A stretch of 64,000 nucleotides of DNA from Streptomyces sp. GKU 895 (lineage in GTDB: Bacteria > Actinomycetota > Actinomycetes > Streptomycetales > Streptomycetaceae), in the NCBI GenBank assembly GCA_002027195.1, contig MWJO01000026.1, forward strand, positions 20,871-84,870, in the 5' to 3' direction. Positions 16,867 to 25,240 of this stretch are shown here, piece after piece. The notes beneath the pieces were generated by a model, which saw only the letters and a program-made list of their open reading frames with translations, ran no database searches and was not told the origin of the DNA. Position numbers and translations under genes: made by a program. Every line of letters begins with the position of its first letter. Position 1 is the stretch's first letter.

Positions 16867-18474
16867 GAACCGACTGTCGTCAAGTGCCCTGTTGCACCCA
16901 TGTGCCGGCACTGTGCTGTGCCTGTGAGTGCGATTGCCAGTTCGTTTCGGGCGCCGGGCGGGCAGTGCGGGGGCGAGCGCGGGCAGGTGGACCGTGAACA
17001 CGGTCCGCCCCGGCACGCTGTCCACGGTCACGGCACCGCCGTGCGCGGTCGCCACGGCCTGCACGATGGCGAGCCCGAGCCCGGTGGAACCGGAGGCGCG
17101 GGAGCGCGACGAGTCGCCGCGCGCGAAGCGTTCGAAGACGTGCGGCAGCAAGTCCGGTGGAATCCCCTGGCCGTTGTCCTCGACGTCCACGCACATCCAC
17201 GGGCCGCGCCGCTGGAGGCGGGCGGTGATGGTGGTGCCGGGGGCGGTGTGCTTGCGGGCGTTGCCGAGCAGATTGACGAGTACCTGTTGGATCCGGGCGG
17301 CGTCCGCGGCGACGAGCGCGGGCTCGTCGGGCAGGTCCAGCCGCCAGTTGTGCTCCATGCCGGCGGCGCGGGAGTCGCTGACGGTGTCGACGACGAGAGG
17401 GATGAGGTCGGTCTGCTCGAACTGAAGCGGCCGCCCGGCGTCGAGCCGCGCGAGCAGCAGCAGATCCTCCACCAGCAACGTCATCCGCCCCGCCTCGGAC
17501 TCGATGCGTCCGAGCGCGTGGCGGGTGTCGGGCCCGATCTGCTCTCTGCCGCGTCTGGTGAGCTCGGCGTAGCCGCGGATGGAGGCGAGGGGGGTTCTGA
17601 GCTCATGACTGGCGTCGGCGACGAACTGGCGGACCCGCATCTCGCTCTGCTGGCGGGAGTGCAACGCCGCGTGGACGTGGTCCAGCATCCGGTTGAGCGC
17701 GACGCCCACCTTGCCGACCTCGGTGTTCGGGTCGCACTCCGACTCGGGCACCCGCTCGCTGAGGTTCACCTCGCCGGTGTGGAGGGGGAGTTCGGAGACC
17801 CGGGTGGCCGTCCCGGCGACCCGGCGGAGGGGGCGGGTGGCCACGCCGACGATGACGGTACCGGCAATACCGGCGGCGACCAGGCCGGCGGCGGTGACGC
17901 TGGCTTCTACGGCTATGAGGGTGTTGAGGGTGTTGTTGACTTCCTTGGTGGGCAGGCCCACGTAGTAGTCGCCCCTGTCGCCGGAGGCGTACCGGACGAG
18001 GTACTCACCGAGGCCGGGAAGGTCCACGGTGTGCAGCTTCTGGTCCTGGGAGACCTCGTTCAGCGCCTCGATCGCCGCGTCGCTCAGTGGGTCCCCGGAC
18101 CGGGTGTAGGGATCCTCGTTCCCCACCAGGGCATCAGTGATGACGCCCTTCTGAACCGTGGCCGCGATACTGCTCTGCTGCGGCCCCTTGGTGACCAGAT
18201 CCGTGAGCGAGCTCGGGGTGCTCCCGGGGCCGCCCGTGCCTTTGGTCGACTGGCCCGGCGGAGCGCCCATACCGGAAGCCCGCATCGCGGCCTCTCCGAC
18301 CTTGGTGCCCAGCTGCTCATACAGATGCGACCGCAACGCCAACGTCGTCACGGTCCCGATCACCGCACACACCACGGCGATCAGCACAACCGACGCGACG
18401 ACGAGCCGCGCCCGCAGCGTACGCGGCTTACCCAGTCGCTTCCTCTGCGCACGCGGCCGTCGTCGTCCGCTCAT
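16867..18474 (-). CDS. sensor histidine kinase (HAMP-type, OmpR-family partner)
   Basis: About 535 residues: TM1 (LVVASVVLIAVVCAVIGTVT), an extracytoplasmic sensor of ~140 residues, TM2 plus HAMP, HisKA with the phospho-accepting His in FVADASHELRTPLASIRGY, and HATPase with N-box VLVNLLGNARKHT and G-boxes DNGQGIP and GSTGLGLAIV. ATG 18474 overlaps the response-regulator stop by ATGA, so they are a coupled pair. No stop codon is met before the GT2 gene; the coordinate given is where GT2 homology begins. Either a lost stop (indel near 16880-16960) or a real kinase-transferase fusion. The signal sensed is unknown. Confidence 0.85.
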
Positions 18475-19211
18475 GACGCCGCGGGCTTGATCAGGTAACC
18501 GGCCCCACGCCGGGTGTGGATCATCGGCTCGCGACCGGCGTCGATCTTGCGGCGCAGGTAGGAGATGTACAGCTCGACGACGTTGGCCTGGCCGCCGAAG
18601 TCGTAGGACCACACGCGGTCCAGGATCTGCGCCTTGCTGAGCACGCGCCGCGGGTTGCGCATCAGGAAGCGCAGCAGCTCGAACTCGGTGGCGGTGAGGT
18701 GGATGTTCTCCCCGGCCCGCGAGACCTCGTGGCTGTCCTCGTCCAGGGTGAGGTCGCCGACGACCAGCACGGAGTCCGACCGCCGGTCGGCGGCACCGGA
18801 GCGGCGGATCAGCCCCCGCAACCGGGCGACGACCTCTTCCAGGCTGAACGGCTTGGTGACGTAGTCGTCCCCACCGGCGGTGAGCCCGGCGATACGGTCC
18901 TCGACGGCGTCCTTCGCGGTGAGGAACAGGACGGGGACGTCCGGCAGCTCGCGCCGCAGTCGCCCGAGGACGGTCAGCCCGTCCATGTCGGGCAGCATCA
19001 TGTCGAGAACGACGGCGTCGGGCCGGAACTCCCGCGCGGTCTGGACGGCGCCGGTGCCGTCCCCCGCACTCCGGATCTGCCATCCCTCATAGCGCAGGGC
19101 CATGGACAGCAGCTCGGTGATCGACAACTCGTCGTCCACCACAAGCACTCGGACGGGGCTCCCGTCCGGCCTCAGCAGTTCGGTGCGCCCCTGGGGCGAG
19201 GTCGTGGTCAT
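18471..19211 (-). CDS. OmpR/PhoB-family response regulator
   Basis: 246 residues. The receiver domain (VRVLVVDDELSITELLSMAL, phospho-Asp in AVVLDMMLPDMDG, conserved Lys in YVTKPFSLEEV) is followed by an OmpR-type winged helix (HLTATEFELLRFLMRNPRRV ... VELYISYLRRKID). ATG 19211 is taken; GTG 19220 is possible and neither has a strong ribosome site. It is the first gene of the four-gene leftward operon RR-HK-GT2-GT39, implying that the two-component system governs glycosylation of the cell surface or of exported proteins. Confidence 0.92.
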   Translation of the reverse strand: MTTTSPQGRTELLRPDGSPVRVLVVDDELSITELLSMALRYEGWQIRSAGDGTGAVQTAREFRPDAVVLDMMLPDMDGLTVLGRLRRELPDVPVLFLTAKDAVEDRIAGLTAGGDDYVTKPFSLEEVVARLRGLIRRSGAADRRSDSVLVVGDLTLDEDSHEVSRAGENIHLTATEFELLRFLMRNPRRVLSKAQILDRVWSYDFGGQANVVELYISYLRRKIDAGREPMIHTRRGAGYLIKPAAS

Positions 19212-19313
19212 GGTGGACACACTGTCGGGACGCTCTGAGAACAGGCTTTCGTCTTCCTGTGATTTCCCTGAGAAACGCACAGGGAACACCAAGGCGACAC
19301 CGGTCACCCGAGG

Positions 19314-19691
19314 TCAGAGGCGGGCCCGCTGGAATCCGTGACTGTGCTCGACCTTGGCGATGTGCAGCGAGTACCGCTCGTACCAGTGCGCCCGCCCCAG
19401 CTCCTTGGCCGCGCGGTGCGCCGCGTGCTGCCGCCACTCCTCGATGCCGGCCAGGTCCCGGAAGTAGGCCACGGTGACCGCGAGCCCGCCCGGCGTGTGC
19501 GCCGAGTCCTCGCCGAGGAACCCGGGGATCTCCTGGACGAGTTCGGCCATGCGCTCCGCCGTGGCGGCGTATCCGCCGTCCCGCTCCGCCTCCTCCGTAC
19601 GGACGGAGGTGAAGACGACCGCGTAGTACGGCGGTTCATGGGCGGCGACAGGGAGAACCGGTGCGACAGGTGCAACGTGTTGATCACTCAT
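19314..19691 (-). CDS. antibiotic-biosynthesis-monooxygenase (ABM) domain protein
   Basis: About 125 residues with one ABM ferredoxin-like barrel: AVVFTSVRTEEAERDGGYAA, then EIPGFLGEDSAHTPGGLAVT, YFRDLAGIEEWRQHAAH and HIAKVEHSHGF. Members are small cofactor-free monooxygenases or simply dimeric barrel proteins; the substrate is unknown. ATG 19691 is chosen, with GTG 19700 in frame as an alternative. It stands alone, 103 bp upstream of the regulator gene that reads the same way. Confidence 0.8.
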   Translation of the reverse strand: MSDQHVAPVAPVLPVAAHEPPYYAVVFTSVRTEEAERDGGYAATAERMAELVQEIPGFLGEDSAHTPGGLAVTVAYFRDLAGIEEWRQHAAHRAAKELGRAHWYERYSLHIAKVEHSHGFQRARL

Positions 19692-19761
19692 GTCGCCCAC
19701 GGTCGCCCCCGGTGCGGCGCCGCGTCCAGGGACCTTGCCGAAAGGGATCCCGGAGGGATCC

Positions 19762-19846
19762 GTCTCTTTACCTTCCCCATCTCTTTACCTTCCCCGTCTT
19801 CTCACCTTCCGCGTCTTCTCACCTTCCGCGCCCCTCCGCTTTCCGC
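19762..19846. repeat. 17-bp tandem repeat, about five units
   Basis: Pyrimidine-rich 17-bp units starting at 19762, 19779, 19796, 19813 and 19830 (type GTCTTCTCACCTTCCGC; the first two are the TTTACCTTCCCC variant and the last is degenerate). They lie between the ABM gene and the DUF2797 gene in non-coding DNA. Confidence 0.8.
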
Positions 19847-19891
19847 GTCCCGGCCGTCGCCCGGCCCTCTGCACAACGCTCGCCCGTCCCC

Positions 19892-20764
19892 TCAGAACAA
19901 CCCGTCCTGCACCCCCGCCTCCCGCCTGAACTCCCGCACCGGCACCGAGACTTCCGTCCCCTCCGCCGGCACCAGCTCCCACCCCGTCATCAGCCGCGTG
20001 TCCAGCACGATCACCCCACTCCCGGTGTCCAGATGCAGATCCGGCCCGGCCGCGGCAAGCAACCGCCCGCCCACCACGCCACCCGCGACCAGCTCGGACA
20101 CCGCGCCCACGGCGGCCGGCACCCCCTCGAGCCCGAACACGCCCACGTGGTCCACCGGCCGGAACGGCTCGGCCCGCAGCGACTCCGGCCAGTTGCCCAA
20201 CGCCAGCGCCCGACCGTGCAGTTCCGCGATCTCGGCCGCCCGCTCCGCCGCCGTCCCCGGCAACGCGGACCGCACCGCGCGCTTGTCGGCGTACGGAATC
20301 CGGTCCGGCACCCGGAGAGCGGCCCGCAGCAGCTCCTCCGTCCGCCGGGCGGCCATCAGCGGGCCGGCGCCGAGCCAGCTGAAACAGACGGCCCCCTGCT
20401 CCAGCAGCCGCGCGGAACCCCGCTCCTCAGCGGTGATCCCGACCTTGGTCATGCCGGGGCCGAACCACGCCAGATATACGTGGTACGGGCGTGGGTCGTC
20501 CGCGATCGTGTCGGCGGCCACGGAGTGCGCCCGGTCCAGCCGCGCGCACTCCTCGCACCGCGCCCCCGTGCTCCGTCCCGGCACGGCCGCCCGCACCGGA
20601 CACGCATGCCCCCGCGCTCCCACGCATGTCCGCACACCCCCGTCCGCGACCCCGAAGGCCACCCTTTTCCCCCAGGTCAGCGCACTGCGCCGCCCGCCGT
20701 CCCACGCCAGCACGGGACCGTCCGCCGACCATCGCAGCCCCGAGCACTTCCACGCCTGTGCCAT
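19892..20764 (-). CDS. DUF2797 family protein
   Basis: 290 residues. The N-terminal region carries paired cysteines (RTCVGARGHACP and RCEECARLD), suggesting a zinc site near residues 48-80. The central HVYLAWFGPGMTKVGITAEE block resembles a GIY-YIG-like nuclease core, a known feature of DUF2797. The C-terminal third is beta-rich. Function is unproven in the family. It stands alone on the minus strand, separated from the next leftward gene by a pyrimidine-rich repeat. Confidence 0.82.
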   Translation of the reverse strand: MAQAWKCSGLRWSADGPVLAWDGGRRSALTWGKRVAFGVADGGVRTCVGARGHACPVRAAVPGRSTGARCEECARLDRAHSVAADTIADDPRPYHVYLAWFGPGMTKVGITAEERGSARLLEQGAVCFSWLGAGPLMAARRTEELLRAALRVPDRIPYADKRAVRSALPGTAAERAAEIAELHGRALALGNWPESLRAEPFRPVDHVGVFGLEGVPAAVGAVSELVAGGVVGGRLLAAAGPDLHLDTGSGVIVLDTRLMTGWELVPAEGTEVSVPVREFRREAGVQDGLF

Positions 20765-20838
20765 CTCTGACGAGAGTAGGGGCCACCACTGACAACGCCC
20801 CGCTCAGCCGCCTGCGTCCGAGGTGACGGCCTCCCCGA

Positions 20839-21205
20839 TCAGGCACCCACGTCCGCCGTGGCGACCTCCGGCTCGGCACCGGCGACCACCGGCACCGCGG
20901 CTCGCCCGCCCGCCCCGCCCCGCCAACCGGCACCCCACACCCGGATGCCCGTCCCGCGCCGACAGGTCCCGGGTCCGCATCCCCACTCCTCCGCGGCCGA
21001 CGCCCCGGCGGCTTGCCCCAGCCCGCCAGATGCAGGCCCCAGGTGACAAGGGCGCCCAGCACCACCAGGGCACCCCCCGCCCGCCAGCCACCGGGACCGA
21101 CACCATGACCACGCCGAGGCCCAGGACGACACAACCGACCGTGGCCACGGCGCATCCGGTCCACCCCGCGATCGTGTGCCCCTCGTCATACTGGTGCGCA
21201 CTCAC
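20839..21205 (-). pseudogene. HGxxPAAW-family small membrane protein, frame-disrupted
   Basis: The GTG at 21205 with GGGAGG 7 nt upstream starts MSAHQYDEGHTIAGWTGCAV and the first transmembrane helix. The second helix (ALVVLGALVTWGLHLAGWGK) is in a different frame, and the conserved tail (WGMRTRDLSARDGHPG, GCRLAGRG) is in a third placement. Two indels, near the C6 run at 21072-21077 and near 20995, restore a normal two-helix protein of this streptomycete family. The end given is one of two possible stops (20804 is the other). Function unknown. Confidence 0.7.
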
Positions 21206-21257
21206 GTTCCAGCCTCCCACCCATCCCAGAATCTCTCACGCTGTAAGAAATTTAGCA

Positions 21258-21281
21258 CCTTAATCCCTCACGACCTAAGGT
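21258..21281. promoter_or_regulatory. inverted-repeat operator before the second marR gene
   Basis: ACCTTA (21258-21263) and TAAGGT (21276-21281) form a spaced palindrome in the AT-rich gap 10 bp before the MarR start codon. This is a likely autoregulatory operator that may also affect the divergent HGxxPAAW gene. Confidence 0.55.
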
Positions 21282-21290
21282 AATCCCGAG

Positions 21291-21800
21291 ATGCACGCCA
21301 AGCCCCGCCCCGCCACCACCCCGGCCGAGGCGCTGTCGTCGATGGACTCCCTCATCGCGACGCACCTGCTCGGCCAGCAGGAAATGGCCCAGCGGCTGGG
21401 CCTGAACGTCACCGACCTGCTCTGCTTCGGCTGCGTTCTGAAGGCCGGCGAGGACCTGCTCACCGCGGGCGACCTCGCGGAGCACGCCCACGTCACCACG
21501 GGCGCGATGACCGGCATCCTCAACCGTCTGGAGCGCGGCGGCTTCATCACCCGCCGCCCCGACCCCACCGACCGGCGTCGCGTCCGGGTCGCCGCCGTCC
21601 CGGCCGCGGTCGCCCGGGTCACAGCCCTGTACGGCCCGTACTACGCCCGCCTCGACACCCTCTTCGCCGACTACTCCGCCGCCGAGATCGCCGTACTGAA
21701 CGACTGGTTCACGCGGACGACAGGCCTGGCGCTGGAGTACATCGAGGAGCTGCGCGGCAAGGACGCGGAGGACACCGAGGAAGCCAGGCGCTCCAAGTAA
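21291..21800 (+). CDS. MarR-family transcriptional regulator
   Basis: 169 residues. The winged-helix domain is centred at residues 60-100 (LAEHAHVTTGAMTGILNRLE, then the wing RRPDPTDRRRVRVAAVP), with dimerisation helices at both ends. ATG 21291 has only a weak CCGAG site; no better start exists downstream. It is divergent from the HGxxPAAW gene and has an ACCTTA/TAAGGT operator immediately upstream. The gene following on the same strand is 182 bp away, so its regulon cannot be inferred. Confidence 0.88.
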   Translation: MHAKPRPATTPAEALSSMDSLIATHLLGQQEMAQRLGLNVTDLLCFGCVLKAGEDLLTAGDLAEHAHVTTGAMTGILNRLERGGFITRRPDPTDRRRVRVAAVPAAVARVTALYGPYYARLDTLFADYSAAEIAVLNDWFTRTTGLALEYIEELRGKDAEDTEEARRSK

Positions 21801-21873
21801 GGGGCGGCCGAAGGGAGTCCAGGAGGGTGTGGCCGCGGGAGTCCAAGTAGGGCGCGGCCCAAGGGAGATGGTG

Positions 21874-21922
21874 GAGCTGGCCCTACCCCCGTTCCGGGAG
21901 GGCACTCCATCGTTTCGCGAGG
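21874..21922 (+). repeat. 49-bp dispersed intergenic repeat, copy 1
   Basis: Matches the segment 23903-23951 at 39 of 49 positions by my hand alignment, including shared blocks ACCCCCG, TCCGG, ACTCCAT and CGCGAGG. Each copy lies in the same orientation about 60-100 bp before a small plus-strand gene, so it may be a shared promoter or regulatory module. Confidence 0.55.
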
Positions 21923-21982
21923 CCCGCCGGGAGATCGTGGAGCACGTCAGCAGTTCCCCGACCGCCCCGGAAGGACACCGCC

Positions 21983-22492
21983 ATGGAGACGCAGCGCACG
22001 GAGCGCCCGGACGTGCCGCAGGGGGTGGGCGCGCTCGCCTCCTTCGTCCGGTTCGTGGTGTGCGGCGGAGGCGTGGGGCTGCTGGCCGGCGCGGCGGTCC
22101 CGCTGCTGGCGAGGGTGCTGCCCTGGGCGGTGGCGAACGCGGTGATCACGGTCGCGTCCACCCTGCTCTGCACCGAGCTGCACGCCCTGTTCACCTTTGG
22201 CACCGGCCGCCGCGCCGGACTGCGCCGTCATCTGCAGTCGGCGGGTTCGGCGACGGTGGCGTACGTGGTGACCTGCGCCGCGATGGTCGTGCTGCACGCG
22301 GTGCGGTCCTCCCCGGGCCTCGCCTGGGAGCAAGCCGTCTACCTCGGCGCCTCCGGCCTCGCCGGCATCGGCCGGTTCCTGGTGCTGCGGCTGTGCGTGT
22401 TCGCCGGCGGCCGCACGGAGGAGGCGATGCCGGTACGGCCCCTGCCGACCGCCGTCCGCCTCCGCCACGGCGACCTGCGCCTCGCCCACTAG
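21983..22492 (+). CDS. GtrA-like membrane protein
   Basis: 169 residues with four predicted transmembrane helices (FVRFVVCGGGVGLLAGAAVP; VANAVITVASTLLCTELHAL; VAYVVTCAAMVVLHAV; LGASGLAGIGRFLVLRLCVF) and the GtrA-type layout of N...FTF after helix 2. GtrA proteins help flip or hold polyprenyl-linked sugars. GGAAGGA precedes ATG 21983. It is a stand-alone gene, possibly paralogous to the GtrA domain of the GT2 protein at 15439-16866. Convergent with the secreted protein after an 7-bp gap. Confidence 0.72.
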   Translation: METQRTERPDVPQGVGALASFVRFVVCGGGVGLLAGAAVPLLARVLPWAVANAVITVASTLLCTELHALFTFGTGRRAGLRRHLQSAGSATVAYVVTCAAMVVLHAVRSSPGLAWEQAVYLGASGLAGIGRFLVLRLCVFAGGRTEEAMPVRPLPTAVRLRHGDLRLAH

Positions 22493-22499
22493 GGCGCGG

Positions 22500-23789
22500 C
22501 TACGAACCGTCCGCCCGCACCGCGTAGACGTACCGCAGACCGTGGTACTCACTGACGTTCCAGATCACGGACTCGTCGTACGCCCACCCGGAGGCCCCGC
22601 TGCTGTGGAAGCTCAGGTCCTCGCAGCCGACGGCGAGGTCGGCGACGGTGGTGGCGGTGGACGAGCCGGAGGTGAAGGTGCGCAGGGCGCCCTTGGCGGT
22701 CGGGCCGCCGCTCACCGAGAGGTAGTGCTTGCTCTTGCGGGAGACGACGCCCTGGATCTTCTTCTGCGCGATGGTGACGGCCTCGGTGGCGGTGAGCGAA
22801 CCCGGGTGCCGGTCGGTGTAGTCGAGCGACCAGCGCACCACGTGGGGCGTCTTCTCCGCGGGTTCGCCGGTGCCGTTGAAGGTGTGGTCCTGGTCGTCGT
22901 AGGAGACCACGCCGTTCAGGGAGTACTCGCCTATCACCAGGCTGTCGGGGGTGCTGGCGCGGTCGAGGCCGATGGCCGAGTAGCGCAGATACGTTCCCGC
23001 GTTGTCGTAGGCGTGGCTCTGCGGGAGGACGTACTGGTAGCCGTACCCGTAGTACTTGCCGTCGGTGTGCAGACCGCAGACGTCCTTCTCGGCGGTGTCG
23101 ACCGTGAACAGGGTGTTGAGATCGAAGATCCGCAGGCCCTTGTAGGTGTCGACGACGTACAGCAGGTTGCCATACCACATGATGCCGCCGGCGTGCTTCT
23201 GCATGGGTTCGAAGGAGTACGCGCCGGTGGCCGTCCGCACCGGCTCGACCAGCAGGACATGGCGATAGGTGGGCGCGGCGGCCGCGTTGTAGTCGACGAA
23301 GGTCAGGCGCATGCCCTTGTCGATGGGTTGCTCGTCGCCCGGGGTGTCGCGGTCGGTGTCGGTCTCGAAGTACCAGGAGACGAGGACGACCTTGTCGCCG
23401 CCGCTGTCCGGGTAGAGGCCGTTGCCGTAGGCGTCGGCGCTGGTGGTGACGCCCTGGGGTATCCAGTACAGGACGTCCTGGTCGGCGGGGTCCCAGGCGA
23501 AGCCGGTCTGGAAGGCCTCGGCGGTGCTGGGTGCGCTGGTCAGGGGTTTGGCGTCGCGGTTGGCGGTGGCGATGACGGTGGTGGCGTCCACCTTGGTCAG
23601 CCGGGCCGCCAATCCGGCCGCCAGCGCGGCGAATTCGCCGTGCTCGTTGGAGGAGCGGCTGGTCAGGGAGTACTGGTTCGCGGGGACGGTCGCGGCATGG
23701 GCGGGGGCGGCGGCCAGCGCGTTCGCGGCCGCACCGGCGAAGGGGGCGGCGGCCATGCCACGCAGGATCGTTCTTCTCGTCATGGTCAT
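22500..23789 (-). CDS. Tat-exported secreted protein of unknown function
   Basis: 429 residues. The N-terminus has a twin-arginine motif (TRRTILRGMAAAPFAGAAAN) and an AAPAHA cleavage region. The mature part resembles a repeated beta-structure: GIMWYGNLLYVVDTYKGLRI and LVIGEYSLNGVVSYDDQ suggest propeller-like blades. No catalytic motif is recognised. I recall similar secreted proteins in other streptomycetes. The start may be 23789 or 23783 (two close ATGs). It is transcribed alone, leftward. Confidence 0.78.
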   Translation of the reverse strand: MTMTRRTILRGMAAAPFAGAAANALAAAPAHAATVPANQYSLTSRSSNEHGEFAALAAGLAARLTKVDATTVIATANRDAKPLTSAPSTAEAFQTGFAWDPADQDVLYWIPQGVTTSADAYGNGLYPDSGGDKVVLVSWYFETDTDRDTPGDEQPIDKGMRLTFVDYNAAAAPTYRHVLLVEPVRTATGAYSFEPMQKHAGGIMWYGNLLYVVDTYKGLRIFDLNTLFTVDTAEKDVCGLHTDGKYYGYGYQYVLPQSHAYDNAGTYLRYSAIGLDRASTPDSLVIGEYSLNGVVSYDDQDHTFNGTGEPAEKTPHVVRWSLDYTDRHPGSLTATEAVTIAQKKIQGVVSRKSKHYLSVSGGPTAKGALRTFTSGSSTATTVADLAVGCEDLSFHSSGASGWAYDESVIWNVSEYHGLRYVYAVRADGS

Positions 23790-23902
23790 GACGCGAGAAA
23801 CTAGGCGCATTCGAACATGCGACACAAGCGCAAATGTTCGCCTCAACGGGCCGGAGTGGTACGAGACTTGGATTCGCACCAGCCCGCCGCACCCGGTGGG
23901 TG

Positions 23903-23951
23903 GGGCTGGCCGCACCCCCGGTCCGGTGGGCGACTCCATGGTTCCGCGAGG
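23903..23951 (+). repeat. 49-bp dispersed intergenic repeat, copy 2
   Basis: Partner of 21874-21922, with the same orientation and about 80% identity by eye. It lies 97 bp before the 59-aa gene at 24049. Confidence 0.55.
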
Positions 23952-24048
23952 GGGGTCGCGGCATGGTGGAAGACAGGGGTTCTCAACGGCCTTCGGAGGA
24001 ACGCATCCCGTCCCAGGGGCTCAGGCCCCGCGCAGGAAGGAAGCTCTC

Positions 24049-24228
24049 ATGAACACACCGGCGAACCACCCGTCCCCGGCCGACGACAGCGAACTCGCCC
24101 CCCTGCTCACCGCCTGGGACCTGACCCACCCGGCCGCCGCCGACCCCGAGTGGCGCCACCTCCTGGACGAGCTCGCCCACCCGCGCACCATCGAGGCCTT
24201 CCACCGGCTGGCCGGGGCGGCGGCCTGA
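24049..24228 (+). CDS. small hypothetical protein
   Basis: 59 residues starting MNTPANHPSPADDSELAPLL: a disordered N-terminus followed by an amphipathic helical region (WRHLLDELAHPRTIEAFHRL). GGAAGGAAG lies 5-11 nt before ATG 24049, a good site. No family is recognised. It is convergent with the lipoprotein gene and may be expressed from the region containing the 49-bp repeat. Confidence 0.6.
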   Translation: MNTPANHPSPADDSELAPLLTAWDLTHPAAADPEWRHLLDELAHPRTIEAFHRLAGAAA

Positions 24229-24243
24229 ACTGCCGTACGACGC

Positions 24244-24936
24244 CTACGAGGTGGCGGCCACCGTCAGCGTGTAGTCGACGCCCGTGGAGAAGTCGGCGGA
24301 CCGGCCCCGGATCTTCAGCGTGTGCAGACCGCTCTCCAGGCCGGGCAGTTGGACCCACAACCCGCACCCGGTGCCCTCGAACGTCTCGTCCGTGCCGGTG
24401 ACGGGGTTGCCCGCGACGCTCTCCACGGTGACGGCCTGGCCCCGGTAGACGTCCGCCTCGACCTTCTCGCCGTCCAGGACCGCCGTTCCCTTCACGTCGT
24501 CCATGAACAGCACGCAGTCGGCGGGCCCGCGATCCGGTTCACCAGAGGAAAGGCGAGCGGCACCCCGGCCGGGACCGGACAGCTGCGCGCGGCCTGCGTC
24601 CCGAAGGTGCCGGCCAGGAACCACACATCCTTCGGCTGGTTCCGCGCACAGTCACCGCCGTCCTCGTCCGCGACCGGATTCGTCGCCTCGGGCTCCGACG
24701 CCGCCCACGACCACCAGCGACTCTGCAGCACATCGGGAGCGAGCCGCCCCTGCTGCGAAGAGGACGCGGACGCAGAGGGGGATGCCGTGGGCTCAGAGGG
24801 GGATGCCGTGGACGCCCGATCCGACGCCTCCCCGGACCCCGCACCCTCCGCGTCGCCCCCACCACCGCACCCCACCACGCACGGCGGCGAGCCCCACCGC
24901 CACGAGCCCCGCTCTGCCGCCGCCCCTGACCCTCAT
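24244..24936 (-). pseudogene. secreted lipoprotein, frame-disrupted
   Basis: ATG 24936 with GGGAGGGAGAG upstream starts MRVRGGGRAGLVAVGLAAV. The lipobox-like VGCGGGGDAEGAG follows in a second frame after an indel near 24875. The Ser/Thr-rich linker and DVWFLAGTFGTQAARSC stay in that frame to ~24525, where another indel moves to the frame encoding DCVLFMDDVKGTAVLDGEKV and the C-terminal domain (GCGLWVQLPGLESGLHTLKI), ending at 24244. Joined, it is a ~230-residue lipoprotein. Function unknown. Confidence 0.7.
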
Positions 24937-24972
24937 CACGCTCTCCCTCCCCGGAACATCACCATGAAACGC

Positions 24973-25002
24973 GAAAGGCCCCGGATCTCTCCGGGGCCTT
25001 TC
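24973..25002 (-). terminator. original chromosomal terminator of the tRNA-Arg locus
   Basis: Stem GAAAGGCCCCGG / CCGGGGCCTTTC with a 6-nt loop, just outside attL. Before element insertion it would have followed the tRNA-Arg 3' end (leftward transcription). Confidence 0.7.
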
Positions 25003-25008
25003 GTCTGC

Positions 25009-25051
25009 GTGCACTCGGCAGGATTCGAACCTGCAACCTTCTGATCCGTAG
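25009..25051. other. attL: left attachment site of the integrated element
   Basis: 43 bp identical to 38266-38308. It contains the T arm, variable loop, 3' half of the anticodon arm and the acceptor 3' strand of tRNA-Arg(ACG). Identity stops at the anticodon loop, where tyrosine recombinases of this type usually cross over. Only a tRNA fragment remains here; the intact gene is at the right end. Confidence 0.95.
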
Positions 25052-25158
25052 GCGCGTGCACCACTCGCGTGGGCCCCTCGCCCACCGGGATCTTAGTGGG
25101 CCGATTCAACGCTCGACCATGCGATCAGTTCGTAGTCGTACGCGGTTGTACGCCTGTG

Positions 25159-25180
25159 TTGATGTCAGCTACTGATGTCA
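25159..25180. repeat. putative integrase arm-type site (left)
   Basis: A 22-bp segment made of two TGATGTCA copies 13 bp apart. It matches 20 of 22 bases of 38205-38226 near the other end, in the same orientation. In the excised circle the two would flank the att core, as arm-type binding sites do. Function is inferred. Confidence 0.6.
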
Positions 25181-25240
25181 GCCAACGCCCCCCACACCTG
25201 CGGCTTTGGGGGCGTGCGCAGCCTAAGCAGATGGAGCAAG

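Noticed and set aside
15556..18498. 980-residue plus-strand frame opposite the kinase and glycosyltransferase
   Set aside because: No domain; antisense shadow in a region with stop-poor high GC.
25009..25051. A second tRNA-Arg gene
   Set aside because: Only the 3' half is present; the 5' half and acceptor pairing are missing. It is the attL repeat.
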